Shown here piece by piece: positions 16,990-26,267 of a DNA stretch of 64,000 bases. The stretch is from JAGVPT01 sp963827085 (GTDB lineage Bacteria > Bacteroidota > Ignavibacteria > UBA10030 > UBA8401). The stretch lies in NCBI GenBank assembly GCA_963827085.1, contig CAWGZY010000005.1:558001-622000 (forward strand). The letters are read 5' to 3'. Both the position numbers and the translations under genes were made by a program. The notes under the pieces were generated by a model. That model worked only from the letters and a program-made list of their open reading frames with translations, had not been told where the DNA came from and searched no databases. Each line of letters starts with the position of its first letter. Within the stretch, counting starts at the first letter, position 1.

Positions 16990-18261
16990 CTATTTTTGGA
17001 TTTCAATTTTTAACAGCTTCCTTCTCAGCAGCTCAAGTGCAGCCTGCGACGCTCGTTCTTTGAATCGAAGGCGATGGTCGCCAAAATTGAACTTCAATGC
17101 AAAAGAACTGTTGAGATCTGCGTACCCTATCCACACCAAACCGACCGGTTTCTCCGGCGTTCCTCCGGTTGGCCCGGCAATTCCTGTCGTCGAGAGCGCG
17201 ATGTCAACGCCCGCATTCTTTCGAGCGCCTGCCGCCATGGCCGCTGCGACTTCCCGGCTCACTGCCCCATATTCTTCGATCAGCTCCTTCGCAACGGAGA
17301 GTAATTCAGTTTTCGATTCGTTCGCATAAGCCACATATGCGCGGTTGAAATACTGTGAGCTGCCGGAAACATTCGTAATGCGGTGTGCGATCATTCCACC
17401 TGTACACGATTCGGCAACGGCGATAGTCAATTTTCGCTCCGTCAGCAGTGCTCCAATGACATCCTCGAGTTCCATCTCATTCGAACTGTAGATGTACTTC
17501 TGAGCATGTGTTCTGAGTTTTTGTTCGGCCGCTGCTAATTTCTGCTCCGCGGCGTCGATAGAATTTTCCCGAACGGTAATGCGGAGTTTCGTGCCGAGAG
17601 GGTTCGGGAGAAATGCAAGTGTCGTGGTCCCGTCCGTTCCGATCACCTGATTGACGTTCCCAATTTCTTCGGCCAGCGTCGATTCCCCTATGCCGGTTGT
17701 CTTGAGTGTACGGTGGCGCACAACCGTGCCGAAATGTTCTTTTTCAAAATAGGGGAGGAGCTCTTCATCGACGATGCTTTTCATCTCGAACGGGACACCC
17801 GGCATCACAACAAAGTATTTCATTCTCCTCTTCCCCGATTCTTCGAAGAGCATCCCCGGGGCTGTGCCTGTGCTGTTGCGAAGAACTTTACACGTGCGCG
17901 GTACGAGCACCTGGCCCTCCGCCGATTGCGTCCATGTCATGTTCCGTTTTGCAAAAAGTGCCTTCACGTCGCTGAACACGTCCTCGTTTTTCACCAGGTC
18001 GGTATTGAAAAACTCACACACAAGTTTTTTTGTGATATCATCGTGCGTTGGGCCAAGTCCGCCGGTAACGCAGACGACATCGTACATCTCCCATGCCGAT
18101 CGAAAGGCTTGAAGAACATCCGCCCGGTTGTCGCCGACGGTCGTCATGCGCTCGACGAACACCCCTACGGTGTTCAGCTTCTCGGCAAGGTATGCTTGAT
18201 TTGTATTAATGACCTGACCGATGAGCAATTCGTCGCCGATAGTAATGATTTCAGCAGTCAT
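16990..18261 (-). CDS. cinA: CinA: damage/competence protein, NMN amidohydrolase
   Basis: The 423-residue protein joins an N-terminal MoaB-like (COG1058) domain (ITIGDELLIGQVINTNQAYL, CVTGGLGPTHDDIT) to a C-terminal PncC-type nicotinamide-nucleotide amidase (AESCTGGMIAHRIT, VSGSSQYF, STTGIAGPTGGTPEKPVG). It likely recycles NMN from DNA ligase activity, which suits its place before recA. Full length and intact. Confidence 0.94.
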   Translation of the reverse strand: MTAEIITIGDELLIGQVINTNQAYLAEKLNTVGVFVERMTTVGDNRADVLQAFRSAWEMYDVVCVTGGLGPTHDDITKKLVCEFFNTDLVKNEDVFSDVKALFAKRNMTWTQSAEGQVLVPRTCKVLRNSTGTAPGMLFEESGKRRMKYFVVMPGVPFEMKSIVDEELLPYFEKEHFGTVVRHRTLKTTGIGESTLAEEIGNVNQVIGTDGTTTLAFLPNPLGTKLRITVRENSIDAAEQKLAAAEQKLRTHAQKYIYSSNEMELEDVIGALLTERKLTIAVAESCTGGMIAHRITNVSGSSQYFNRAYVAYANESKTELLSVAKELIEEYGAVSREVAAAMAAGARKNAGVDIALSTTGIAGPTGGTPEKPVGLVWIGYADLNSSFALKFNFGDHRLRFKERASQAALELLRRKLLKIEIQK

Positions 18262-18300
18262 TGTAACGATCCATAAACACTGTTGGGTGCTTGATATGAA

Positions 18301-18813
18301 TTAAAAAATTCTGACGGCGATTTGAAGAAGGAGGTTTGTGTACAGTCCGGCAACAACGTCGTCGAGCATGATGTTCCATCCTCCATGCTTTCTGTCGAAC
18401 ACACGCGCCGGCCACGGTTTAAATATATCGAAAACCCTGAAAAGAAAAAAAGCCGCAACGATAATAACGACTGATTTTTGCAAGAAGAGGAGGCTGATCC
18501 AAATTCCCAGCACTTCATCGATGGTGACGATGGAAGGGTCGTGGCCGTACGCTTTTTCCATCTTTTCGGAGGCAAGGCTTCCGAGGACGAAGACAATAAT
18601 ACATGCCGGGAGGAGGATAATTGTTTGTGAAAATGATGGAATGAGGTAGATGAGTATTCCGACAAATGTACCGACGGTTCCGGAGGCAAACGGCGCATAC
18701 CCTGAAAATAAACCTGACGCGAAAATCTTAATGAGGGGAGATATGGTTTGAGGAGACTGCGATTCTGAAGGACTCGCTTTAGTTGGGTTGTCCTGTTTCG
18801 GCTGCTTGGTCAT
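18301..18813 (-). CDS. pgpA: Phosphatidylglycerophosphatase A
   Basis: PgpA dephosphorylates PGP to phosphatidylglycerol. The 170-residue membrane protein shows ASGLFSGYAPFASGTVGTFVG, DPSIVTIDEVLGIW and FRVFDIFKPWPARVFDRKHGG-type motifs, split here by position (about 30-50, 92-105, 124-145). The start overlaps the end of pgsA by 35 bp; the two enzymes act in sequence, so coupling is sensible. Confidence 0.9.
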   Translation of the reverse strand: MTKQPKQDNPTKASPSESQSPQTISPLIKIFASGLFSGYAPFASGTVGTFVGILIYLIPSFSQTIILLPACIIVFVLGSLASEKMEKAYGHDPSIVTIDEVLGIWISLLFLQKSVVIIVAAFFLFRVFDIFKPWPARVFDRKHGGWNIMLDDVVAGLYTNLLLQIAVRIF

Positions 18814-19405
18814 TCGCTATGAATAATTCTTTAATGGTATTCCGGTTTTGAATAAGGTACAAAATTCCCGACCACGCTGTAAGGGTCGTCGCTATGACCA
18901 TCAGTCCGACCATGACTTCCTTCGTAGCAACAATTTCAACCCAGGCATCGTATCGCGCGTATAGTGAAGGAGAACTTCTGACGATGTAAATGACGATGAA
19001 GAGATAAATGACAACGAGCTGGAAAAATGTTTTTGTTCTTGCAAATTTCATCGTTTCGACCGGCTTGCCTTTATACTCGGAATAAGAACGGAGCAGCGTT
19101 ATAAGGATGTCTCGTGTAACGATAATCCATACCATCCATGCGCTTGCATAGCCGATAAATATAAAAGAGATGAATGCCGCAGATGTCAGCACTTTGTCGG
19201 CGAGCGGGTCAAGAAATTTTCCCCAGTGAGTAATGTAGCCCCATTTCCGTGCAACCCATCCATCATACCAATCCGTCAGCGCCGCAAGGCAGTACACCAA
19301 CAATGCAATTTGTTTGTTTGTCGGCGAATCCGAAAACAGAAGGAGTGCAAATGCAGGCGTTAATATGACTCGCAGCAGTGTAAGTTGATTAGGTGGGGAC
19401 ATCAC
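18779..19405 (-). CDS. pgsA: Phosphatidylglycerophosphate synthase
   Basis: PgsA transfers phosphatidyl from CDP-diacylglycerol to glycerol 3-phosphate. The 208-residue membrane protein carries the CDP-alcohol phosphotransferase motif DWYDGWVARKWG...GKFLDPLADK (about 42-70). It opens with NQLTLLRVILTPAFALL and has four or five membrane helices. First gene of the leftward operon that continues through recA. Confidence 0.93.
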   Translation of the reverse strand: MMSPPNQLTLLRVILTPAFALLLFSDSPTNKQIALLVYCLAALTDWYDGWVARKWGYITHWGKFLDPLADKVLTSAAFISFIFIGYASAWMVWIIVTRDILITLLRSYSEYKGKPVETMKFARTKTFFQLVVIYLFIVIYIVRSSPSLYARYDAWVEIVATKEVMVGLMVIATTLTAWSGILYLIQNRNTIKELFIANDQAAETGQPN

Positions 19406-19504
19406 TTCTCCTCGATTGTGCCCAATCTACAAATTTACAGAGAAAAATGAAAGCCTTCCGCAAAACTAACTATTAAATCGCATTAATGTTACGGCAGGAT
19501 GAAA

Positions 19505-19533
19505 ACAAAAAAGGCCATCGCTGCGATGACCTT
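19505..19533 (-). terminator. Terminator after rpmB
   Basis: Read leftward, GGTCATC pairs with GATGGCC (one G-U pair) around a 5-nt loop, followed by seven T. It lies 25 bp after the rpmB stop. Confidence 0.8.
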
Positions 19534-19557
19534 TTCAATACCCAGAACCCTGCCGGT

Positions 19558-19749
19558 TCAGATGGCTTTTTGAATCTTTCCCGCTTTCAGGCAAGATGTG
19601 CACACTCGTACACGCTTGACGGAGCCGTTGACTATTGCGCGAACTTCCTGCAAATTCGGAAGCCATCGGCGCGGCGACCTGTTATTTGCGTGGCTCACGT
19701 TGTTTCCCGCAATCGGCTTTTTACCGCATATTTCACATGCTTTTGCCAT
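19558..19749 (-). CDS. rpmB: 50S ribosomal protein L28
   Basis: A 63-residue L28 with AKACEICGKKPIAGNNVSHA, RWLPNLQEV and RVRVCTSCLKAGKI. Four cysteines in two CxxC pairs mark the zinc-binding form. It is monocistronic, between its own terminator and a long non-coding stretch. Confidence 0.95.
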   Translation of the reverse strand: MAKACEICGKKPIAGNNVSHANNRSPRRWLPNLQEVRAIVNGSVKRVRVCTSCLKAGKIQKAI

Positions 19750-19881
19750 AATGTCCCAAAATTCCTTTCATTCACGCGCTTAATTTCTTCACCAAAGTAC
19801 GCAAATTTCCTCTTCTATGCAATACTTTTTTCAAAATTGTTTTGCAGAATCCTAGTAACTCACGTTACGCTATGGGGGGGC

Positions 19882-19998
19882 GACTAAGAACACGAAAAAA
19901 CACTAAGGTTCAGGTCTGCAAGAGAAAGGTCCATTACCAATAGTTGAACAACAATCTGCGACAATAAATTCTCTTCATACCCTTCGTGAACTTAGTGG
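19882..19998. repeat. Long imperfect inverted repeat in the 19750-20167 gap
   Basis: In a 418-bp gene-free stretch, the left part holds CACTAAGGTTC (19901-19911) and the right CCTTCGTGAACTTAGTG (19981-19997), which pair imperfectly. The words CACTAAGG and CTTCGTG resemble the repeat at 54810-54922. I see no gene or RNA in the rest of the gap. Confidence 0.5.
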
Positions 19999-20167
19999 AT
20001 CATTGAATGTTTTGCGTAATCCCAGTCAAAAGTCAGCACGTTAATACTTTTGTCCTCTCCTTGTTATTCAGCCTCCTTTTCGATATTTTTGTTCGGTGCG
20101 ACTGCAACTTTCCCTCATTTTCAACGAAGTAAAGTAGACATCACACGTTTTTCGACAACTGTTTTAG

Positions 20168-22264
20168 ATGAAAATTAGAAAACTTCTCACACTCTTCGGT
20201 TCCATTCTCCTCTTTGGCGCGGTATTCATTATCGATGCGACAATGAAAAGTCTCGATGCCGAATTGGGAAACTTTTCCATTGCCCGGGGAGCGCTGGTCA
20301 TTCTTGCCTTTATTCTCGGCATATTGTACGTCGAAACACTGCGAAAAGAAAATCAACTCACGATGATTCAACGCATCGGAAGGATTGCTGGGTGGGCCGG
20401 ACTCTTCGTGGCTTTATCGATTATTGCAAGCGTCCTTCGGTTCAATGAATTTGAAACGCGAGCCTTTAAACTCTTTCCCCGTGATTACATCACCATCCTT
20501 TTTTCCACCGTCCTAAGCATTGCCGCAGGAATTGTAGGGGCGATGACGATGATCAACATTAAGGACATGCTCCTGTATAAAAGAAAAAAGGGGACACAGC
20601 GTAATTTTTGGATATTGCTGGTCTTTTTCTTCCTCGCTTCCGCTACGACAATCAATCTTAGGCCGCTCGAGCTTTCAGTCTATACGACGGTTTTCTTTGT
20701 CCTTTCGATTGTCATGATCATTATCAACTCCTTCCGACTGTCATGGATCGCATACTTATCGCGGCGGGAGAAAATCTATGCGATGGTGTACGCCTTGCTC
20801 GCTTTTTTTGCCTTTATGGCGATCAACATTCTTCTCTCCATTTCCGACAAGCCGTTTTTGGCGAAAGCGCTTCTCTATTTCAGCTATCCGCTCTACATGT
20901 TTGTGAAATTGACATCGCTGTTTGGCGCTGTGTATTTCGGAATGGCATTCATCAGCACGCTCTTCCATTTACCAACAGCCGAAGCGTTCGACCGAAAACA
21001 GACGGAGCTTAATTCACTCCATAATCTCAGCCGCCTGATCACACAGGTATTCGACCTTAACGAACTGGCGGAAACGGTGACCAAGATGACATTCGAAGTC
21101 TGCGAGGCATCGAGTTCGTGGCTGGAAGTTTTTCCGAACGAAGCGGAACGGAAGTCATCCTTGAGCGGTAGCGGGATTGTGTCGGCCAGAAATATTACTA
21201 CGGAAGAGATTCAAACTATTTTATTCGGCGGCGAGACATCAATCCGTTCGCTGGTATTTTCTTTAAAAAAAGTTCTCCTGATCGATGATGTCAGCACCGA
21301 CCGGCGGACCGCATACATGACAAAGCTCAAGAAAGTCGGTTCCCTCTTGGTCGTGCCTTTGGTTTCGCATCAAAACTTAATCGGAATTCTCTATGCGACG
21401 AAAGAAATGGATTTCGGTTTTGACCAGGATGATATCGAAGTGCTGTCGGGATTCGCGGACCAGGTAACGATCGCGATAGAAAATGCAACATTGATTCAGA
21501 GGTCGCTTGAGAAGGAACGGCTTCAGCGTGAGTTGCTCCTTGCGCAGGAAATGCAGAAGCGCCTCCTTCCTCAAACGCTTCCGACGTTTCCCAATGTAGA
21601 AATGCAGGCCGTCTCTGCACCCGCGCTCGAAGTCGGCGGCGACTATTACGATATCGCAATTCTGGACGACCGCCGTGTCGGCATAGTCATCGGCGATGTT
21701 TCCGGCAAAGGTGTCGGCGCAGCTTTTTACATGGCAGAAATGAAAGGCATTTTCCAATCGCTGAGCAAAATCTATTCATCTCCCAGGGAGTTTCTCATAA
21801 AAGCAAATCAATCGCTGATCTCCAGCATTGACAAACGCTCTTTTATTAGTTTAATTTATGCTGTCCTTGACACTTCAACCGGCGAGCTTGTCCTTTCTCG
21901 TGCAGGACATTGCCCGATGCTGTATGCAACTTCTTCCTCCATTGAGTACATTACACCGACCGGCATGGGTTTAGGCTTGAGTGTCGGACGGTTGTTTGAA
22001 GATTCGTTGGAAGAAAAAAGGATTAGGATGAATCCGGGCGATGTCTCCGTGTTTTACACGGACGGCGTTACGGAATCACGGTCGGCGGCAGGAGAAGAGT
22101 TCGGCTACGAACGTTTGATGAGCATCGTCGAGGAAAAGCGCTCGTTTTCCGCGGATGAGATCAAGGAAGAAATTATTCAGCGCGTCTGGAGTTATACGGA
22201 CGCCCAGGGGTACGATGACGATCTCACCGTCTTTGTGGTGAAATGGAACGGGGCGCCTCGGTGA
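20168..22264 (+). CDS. Membrane PP2C (RsbU/SpoIIE-type) phosphatase with GAF domain
   Basis: The 698-residue protein begins with about eight membrane helices (1-275), then a GAF domain (about 285-440), a linking coiled coil with LQRELLLAQEMQKRLLPQ, and a SpoIIE/RsbU-type PP2C phosphatase (about 475-695). Metal-binding motifs include GGDYYDIAILDD, IGDVSGKGVGAA and the late DDDLTVFVVKW. It would dephosphorylate a STAS antagonist in response to a membrane or GAF-sensed signal. It is the first gene of a four-gene partner-switching cassette. No Shine-Dalgarno sequence is obvious before the ATG. Confidence 0.9.
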   Translation: MKIRKLLTLFGSILLFGAVFIIDATMKSLDAELGNFSIARGALVILAFILGILYVETLRKENQLTMIQRIGRIAGWAGLFVALSIIASVLRFNEFETRAFKLFPRDYITILFSTVLSIAAGIVGAMTMINIKDMLLYKRKKGTQRNFWILLVFFFLASATTINLRPLELSVYTTVFFVLSIVMIIINSFRLSWIAYLSRREKIYAMVYALLAFFAFMAINILLSISDKPFLAKALLYFSYPLYMFVKLTSLFGAVYFGMAFISTLFHLPTAEAFDRKQTELNSLHNLSRLITQVFDLNELAETVTKMTFEVCEASSSWLEVFPNEAERKSSLSGSGIVSARNITTEEIQTILFGGETSIRSLVFSLKKVLLIDDVSTDRRTAYMTKLKKVGSLLVVPLVSHQNLIGILYATKEMDFGFDQDDIEVLSGFADQVTIAIENATLIQRSLEKERLQRELLLAQEMQKRLLPQTLPTFPNVEMQAVSAPALEVGGDYYDIAILDDRRVGIVIGDVSGKGVGAAFYMAEMKGIFQSLSKIYSSPREFLIKANQSLISSIDKRSFISLIYAVLDTSTGELVLSRAGHCPMLYATSSSIEYITPTGMGLGLSVGRLFEDSLEEKRIRMNPGDVSVFYTDGVTESRSAAGEEFGYERLMSIVEEKRSFSADEIKEEIIQRVWSYTDAQGYDDDLTVFVVKWNGAPR

Positions 22265-22303
22265 GAGCTACGATTTTCAACTATTATTGTGAGGAGCTAC
22301 ACG

Positions 22304-22669
22304 ATGAATGAATTCAAGATTTCATTTCGGGTGAGCGGCAAAGTCCATGTTATGGACTTGAAAGGATATTTGGATGCACATACCGCCCCCAACCTTGAAG
22401 AAGCATTTCAAAAACTCATCAAAGAAGAAAAATTCAATATTCTGGTTAACTGCAAAGACCTTGCGTACATCTCCAGTGCGGGGCTCGGAGTGTTTATGGC
22501 CTTCATTGAGGATGTGAGAACAGGAGGAGGGGACATTAAAATGTCCAACATGTCGCCGAAAGTGTACAATATCTTCGACCTTCTCGGTTTTCCGATGCTG
22601 TATGAAATCTTCACCGACGAGCATGAGGCGGTAAAAAAGTTCGATGCAAAAAAACAATCGAGCAAATAG
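22304..22669 (+). CDS. STAS-domain anti-sigma factor antagonist
   Basis: A 121-residue single STAS domain with DLKGYLDAHTAPNLEEAF and the phospho-acceptor region LAYISSAGLGVFM, in which a serine would be phosphorylated by the kinase and dephosphorylated by the PP2C partner. The ATG at 22304 follows GAGGAG by 8 nt, preferred to a GTG five codons upstream that overlaps the ribosome site. Confidence 0.9.
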   Translation: MNEFKISFRVSGKVHVMDLKGYLDAHTAPNLEEAFQKLIKEEKFNILVNCKDLAYISSAGLGVFMAFIEDVRTGGGDIKMSNMSPKVYNIFDLLGFPMLYEIFTDEHEAVKKFDAKKQSSK

Positions 22670-22706
22670 GGACAATGGATATTACCGGAAAAAGGAGATT
22701 GGAACG

Positions 22707-23144
22707 TTGACCAGCGGCGGTAATCAGAAAACAACTCGATTGAATTTGCGCATTCCCAGTCAGACGGGAAAACTGAACATGGCGCGTGAATTTGTTGCCG
22801 ATGCGGCGAAGGTGTTCGGCTTCAAGGACGACGATGTCAACAACATCGCCCTCGCGGTTGATGAGGCTTGTACGAACATCATCAAACATGCGTACAGCTA
22901 TGACACAGACAAGGAGATTGACATCGTTGTATCGATGAAAAAACCCGAGTTTGAAATTCTCATCGAGGATCGGGGAAAACACTTTAATCCCAACCAGGTG
23001 CCGGTTCCGAACATGAAAGAGTACATGTCTCATTATAAGCGGGGAGGGCTTGGGATGTATTTGATGAAAAAACTGATGGACAAAGTGGAATACTCAATCC
23101 ATCCCAAGAAAAATGTTGTGAGACTTATTAAATATCTCCACTGA
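22707..23144 (+). CDS. RsbW-type anti-sigma factor serine kinase (HATPase)
   Basis: The 145-residue GHKL ATPase has an N box in NIALAVDEACTNIIKHAYSY, a G1 region FEILIEDRGKHF and a G2 box RGGLGMYLMKKLMD. It would phosphorylate the adjacent STAS protein and hold a sigma factor or other output partner. I chose the TTG at 22707, which has AAAGGAG 9 nt upstream; the longer open frame overlaps the STAS gene without a ribosome site. Confidence 0.88.
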   Translation: MTSGGNQKTTRLNLRIPSQTGKLNMAREFVADAAKVFGFKDDDVNNIALAVDEACTNIIKHAYSYDTDKEIDIVVSMKKPEFEILIEDRGKHFNPNQVPVPNMKEYMSHYKRGGLGMYLMKKLMDKVEYSIHPKKNVVRLIKYLH

Positions 23145-23187
23145 TACATTCTTGCCTCTCATTGCTTTTTCATGAGAACTCCTGATC

Positions 23188-24948
23188 ATGAACGTTAATG
23201 GCCGTCCCTCGTTGAAACCTTCCAGACATTCACCGACCGTCAATCGTCTTGCCGACATCACACCGCTGTTTGAATTCAGCAATGTTGTGAATTCTTCCCT
23301 CGACCTGAAATTTATTCTCGGCACCGTTCTACTGACACTGATGGGGAAGCTCTTGCTGTCCAAGAGCGTCGTGCTCATAAAGACGAAGGAAAAACATTTC
23401 CGAATCGAAAACTCCAAGGGAATTCCTGTTGAGTTTGCCTCAAAAGAACTTTTTTTCCCCCGCGTTCCCCGGAGGAGCTTTGCCCTTTCCCAAACGATGG
23501 GTCCCGATGAGGCGCAGCTCTTTAAGAGCGGCATTGTGAGGATGTTTCCGATTGTTTCTCACGGCATTGTACTGGGCTTCTTCGGGATAGGCAAACGTGT
23601 GAGCAAAGAAAAACTTACGACGGAGGAAAAAGGTTTTATCGAAGCTATCATCAGCATCTCCGCTGCTGCCATTGAAAAGGGAATTGCGTTCGGAGAAATC
23701 AAGAATGTCAATCGGGCGCTCGACGAAAAAATCCAGGAGTTGCGCACGCTGTTCGAATTGAGCAAAGAGTTCAACGCTATTTTTGACAGAGACAAACTTC
23801 TTAAACTTTTCACATTTACGTTGATGGGGCAGGTGGGGGCGAGCCGCTACGCAGTCTGCCTCAAGAACGGCGAGACCGTTTCATCCCGGATCGATACGCA
23901 TCGACTCTCAGAATTCAAACAAGTACTCTTTGAAAACATCACTTCGCCGGTTTTAGTAACCGACCTTCAACGGAAAAAAGTTCTTCTCGATCTTCGGGCA
24001 GCATGTCAGGAACAAAGCATTGTTGCTCTGATTCCGCTTCAAGTGCAGAATGAAGCAAAAGGGATGTTGTGTATCGGCGAGCGGCTCCGCGGCGGGACAT
24101 ATTCTGGTGCGGACCTGGAGTTCATCTACAGCCTCGGCAACCTCGCGATCATCTCTCTGGAAAACACCCGCCTTTTTTATGAAGCGGTCGAAAAGCAAAA
24201 GATGGAAAATGAACTGAACATTGCGCGTGAAATCCAAAAAGGATTGCTTCCGAGGTCGCTGCCGGCGATCCCGGGGCTGGATCTTGCCGCGCTGAACATT
24301 TCTTCGAAACAGGTTGGCGGTGATTACTACGATGTTGTTGTTTTGGAAAACGGGACTTGTGTTATCGCCATCGGCGACGTCTCGGGCAAAGGGACGCCTG
24401 CATCGCTCTTGATGGCGAACGTGCAGGCGACGATCCGTACACTGGTGCATTTCAATCTCCCTCTTTCTGACATGACATCGCTTGTGAACCGCCTTATTTG
24501 CGACAATACCGGCAGTGATAAATTCATCACTTTTTGTTGGGGAATTTTCGACCCGAAAACAAGGATTTTCCGTTACGTGAACGCAGGGCATAACCATCCA
24601 TTTGTTCTGCGGGCGGATAAATCGATTGAGAGGCTGTCGGAAGGAGGGATTATTCTCGGCGTTACGAAAGATGCGGCGCCCTATAAAGAAGGAATCATTC
24701 AACTTCTGACTGGGGACGTCATCGTGATGTTCACCGACGGAATAAGCGAAGCGATGAACGTTGGTGGAATCGATTATACAGAAGAGCGGGTCGAAGAGTT
24801 TCTGCGAAATATCAGACCAATCACAGCCCAGGGCGTGCTTGACGAAATTCAGAACGAAATTGCGCGGTATACTTCGGGGGCGCCGCAATCCGACGACATT
24901 ACGTTGGTGGTGATGAAATGCGTTGAATTCAAAAACAATGATCAATGA
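23188..24948 (+). CDS. Soluble PP2C (RsbU-type) phosphatase with GAF-like regions
   Basis: The 586-residue protein has no membrane segments. Two GAF-like regions (about 30-165 and 185-340) precede the linker NELNIAREIQKGLLPRSLP and a PP2C domain with GGDYYDVVVLENG, AIGDVSGKGTPAS and SDDITLVVMK. It is a second phosphatase for the same STAS switch, giving one cytoplasmic and one membrane input. The last residues NNDQ and the stop codon come from a heptamer repeat. Confidence 0.88.
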   Translation: MNVNGRPSLKPSRHSPTVNRLADITPLFEFSNVVNSSLDLKFILGTVLLTLMGKLLLSKSVVLIKTKEKHFRIENSKGIPVEFASKELFFPRVPRRSFALSQTMGPDEAQLFKSGIVRMFPIVSHGIVLGFFGIGKRVSKEKLTTEEKGFIEAIISISAAAIEKGIAFGEIKNVNRALDEKIQELRTLFELSKEFNAIFDRDKLLKLFTFTLMGQVGASRYAVCLKNGETVSSRIDTHRLSEFKQVLFENITSPVLVTDLQRKKVLLDLRAACQEQSIVALIPLQVQNEAKGMLCIGERLRGGTYSGADLEFIYSLGNLAIISLENTRLFYEAVEKQKMENELNIAREIQKGLLPRSLPAIPGLDLAALNISSKQVGGDYYDVVVLENGTCVIAIGDVSGKGTPASLLMANVQATIRTLVHFNLPLSDMTSLVNRLICDNTGSDKFITFCWGIFDPKTRIFRYVNAGHNHPFVLRADKSIERLSEGGIILGVTKDAAPYKEGIIQLLTGDVIVMFTDGISEAMNVGGIDYTEERVEEFLRNIRPITAQGVLDEIQNEIARYTSGAPQSDDITLVVMKCVEFKNNDQ

Positions 24949-24968
24949 TCATTGTTCATTGATCATTG
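24936..24968. terminator. 13-bp perfect hairpin made of heptamer repeats
   Basis: CAATGATCAATGA (24936-24948) pairs perfectly with 24956-24968 around a 7-nt loop. It contains the stop codon of the PP2C gene. Read leftward a run of five T follows, so it may terminate proA transcription; read rightward there is no T tract. Confidence 0.6.
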
Positions 24969-25010
24969 GAAAAGAGCTAGTTTCTCGATCTGCTGCCCTG
25001 TTCTTCACTC

Positions 25011-26267
25011 CTACTTTCGGATCTGTCCCTTCCCGTGAACGACATACTTCATGCTTGTCAGTTCAACCAGGCCCATCGGACCGCGTGCATGGAGCTTCTG
25101 AGTGCTTATCCCTATTTCTGCACCAAGGCCGAATTCAAACCCGTCGGTAAATCTTGTCGAGGCATTCACATACACAGCGGCCGAATCGACCTCCCGTAAG
25201 AATTGTTCACCATGGCTCTTGTTCTCGGTAACGATTGCATCGGAATGGTGAGAGCCGTACCGGTTGATATGGGATATTGCCTCGTCGAGATTCTTCACTA
25301 CTTTCATTGCAATGATCAAATCAAGATATTCTTTAGACCAATCGGATTCTATCGCGGCTATTGCGTTATCAACAAAGGCCAGCGCTTTTTTGTCGCACCT
25401 GATTTCGACGCCTGCAAGGCTCAATCTCCGAGCCACGCGGGGGAGAAATTTTGCCGCAATGGAACTGTGGACTAATAGTTTTTCCGCCGCGTTACAGACA
25501 GACGGTCTTTGCACTTTAGCATTGAATACGATTTCTTCCGCCATTGCAATGTTCGCGGAGCTATCCACGTAGACATGACAGTTGCCTTCACCGTGAGCGA
25601 TGACGGGCACCGAGGAATTTGTTTGAATAAAACTGATGAGCTGCCGGCTTCCGCGCGGAATGACGACGTCGAGGTATTTTTCCTGCTTCAACATTTCCAA
25701 TACCGCAGTTCTGTCCGTTGAGTCAATAAATTCTACGCAGCCCGATGGGAGGCTGATGTCTTCCAACGCGGTCTTGATCACAGCAATAAGTTTTTTGTTC
25801 GTATTGATTGCTTCAGAACCGCCGCGGAGAAGCACTGCATTGCCCGATTTCAGGCAGAGCGCTGCCGCATCGATTGTCACGCCGGGCCGTGATTCGTAAA
25901 TAATGCCCACAGCTCCAAGAGGAACCCTCATTTTCTCTATAATCAGTCCATTTGGCCTTTTGATTTTCTCTACCACACTCCCAACAGGATCGGGTAATTT
26001 AATAATGTCGTTGACTCCATCGACCATCTGTTCGATTCTTTTTTCATTCAGAGTCAGGCGATCTGTTAAGACTCCTGAAAGTCCTGTTGCTGCGGCATTG
26101 ATGAGGTCTTTTCTGTTTGCATTGAGAATCGAAGGAGTTTGAATCCGTACGTGCGACGTGATCGCATTGAGGAGTGAATTTTTTTTCTTCGAGGAGCAAT
26201 TGTATAACACGCCGCTCGCTTCTTTGACGGACCTGGCCTTTTTCCGGACGATGTTGACGGGCATCAT
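25011..26267 (-). CDS. proA: Gamma-glutamyl phosphate reductase
   Basis: ProA reduces gamma-glutamyl phosphate to the semialdehyde in proline synthesis. The 418-residue protein fits the aldehyde-dehydrogenase-like family: VPLGAVGIIYESRPGVTIDAA, SGNAVLLRGGSEA, VIPRGSRQLI, and the catalytic Cys region QRPSVCNAAEKLLVH. It overlaps the end of proB by 4 bp (coupled translation). Confidence 0.95.
   Translation of the reverse strand: MMPVNIVRKKARSVKEASGVLYNCSSKKKNSLLNAITSHVRIQTPSILNANRKDLINAAATGLSGVLTDRLTLNEKRIEQMVDGVNDIIKLPDPVGSVVEKIKRPNGLIIEKMRVPLGAVGIIYESRPGVTIDAAALCLKSGNAVLLRGGSEAINTNKKLIAVIKTALEDISLPSGCVEFIDSTDRTAVLEMLKQEKYLDVVIPRGSRQLISFIQTNSSVPVIAHGEGNCHVYVDSSANIAMAEEIVFNAKVQRPSVCNAAEKLLVHSSIAAKFLPRVARRLSLAGVEIRCDKKALAFVDNAIAAIESDWSKEYLDLIIAMKVVKNLDEAISHINRYGSHHSDAIVTENKSHGEQFLREVDSAAVYVNASTRFTDGFEFGLGAEIGISTQKLHARGPMGLVELTSMKYVVHGKGQIRK

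Noticed and set aside
23953..24945. A 330-codon antisense frame over the second PP2C gene
   Set aside because: No family resemblance, His/Arg/Asn-rich shadow of a well-supported gene on the plus strand.
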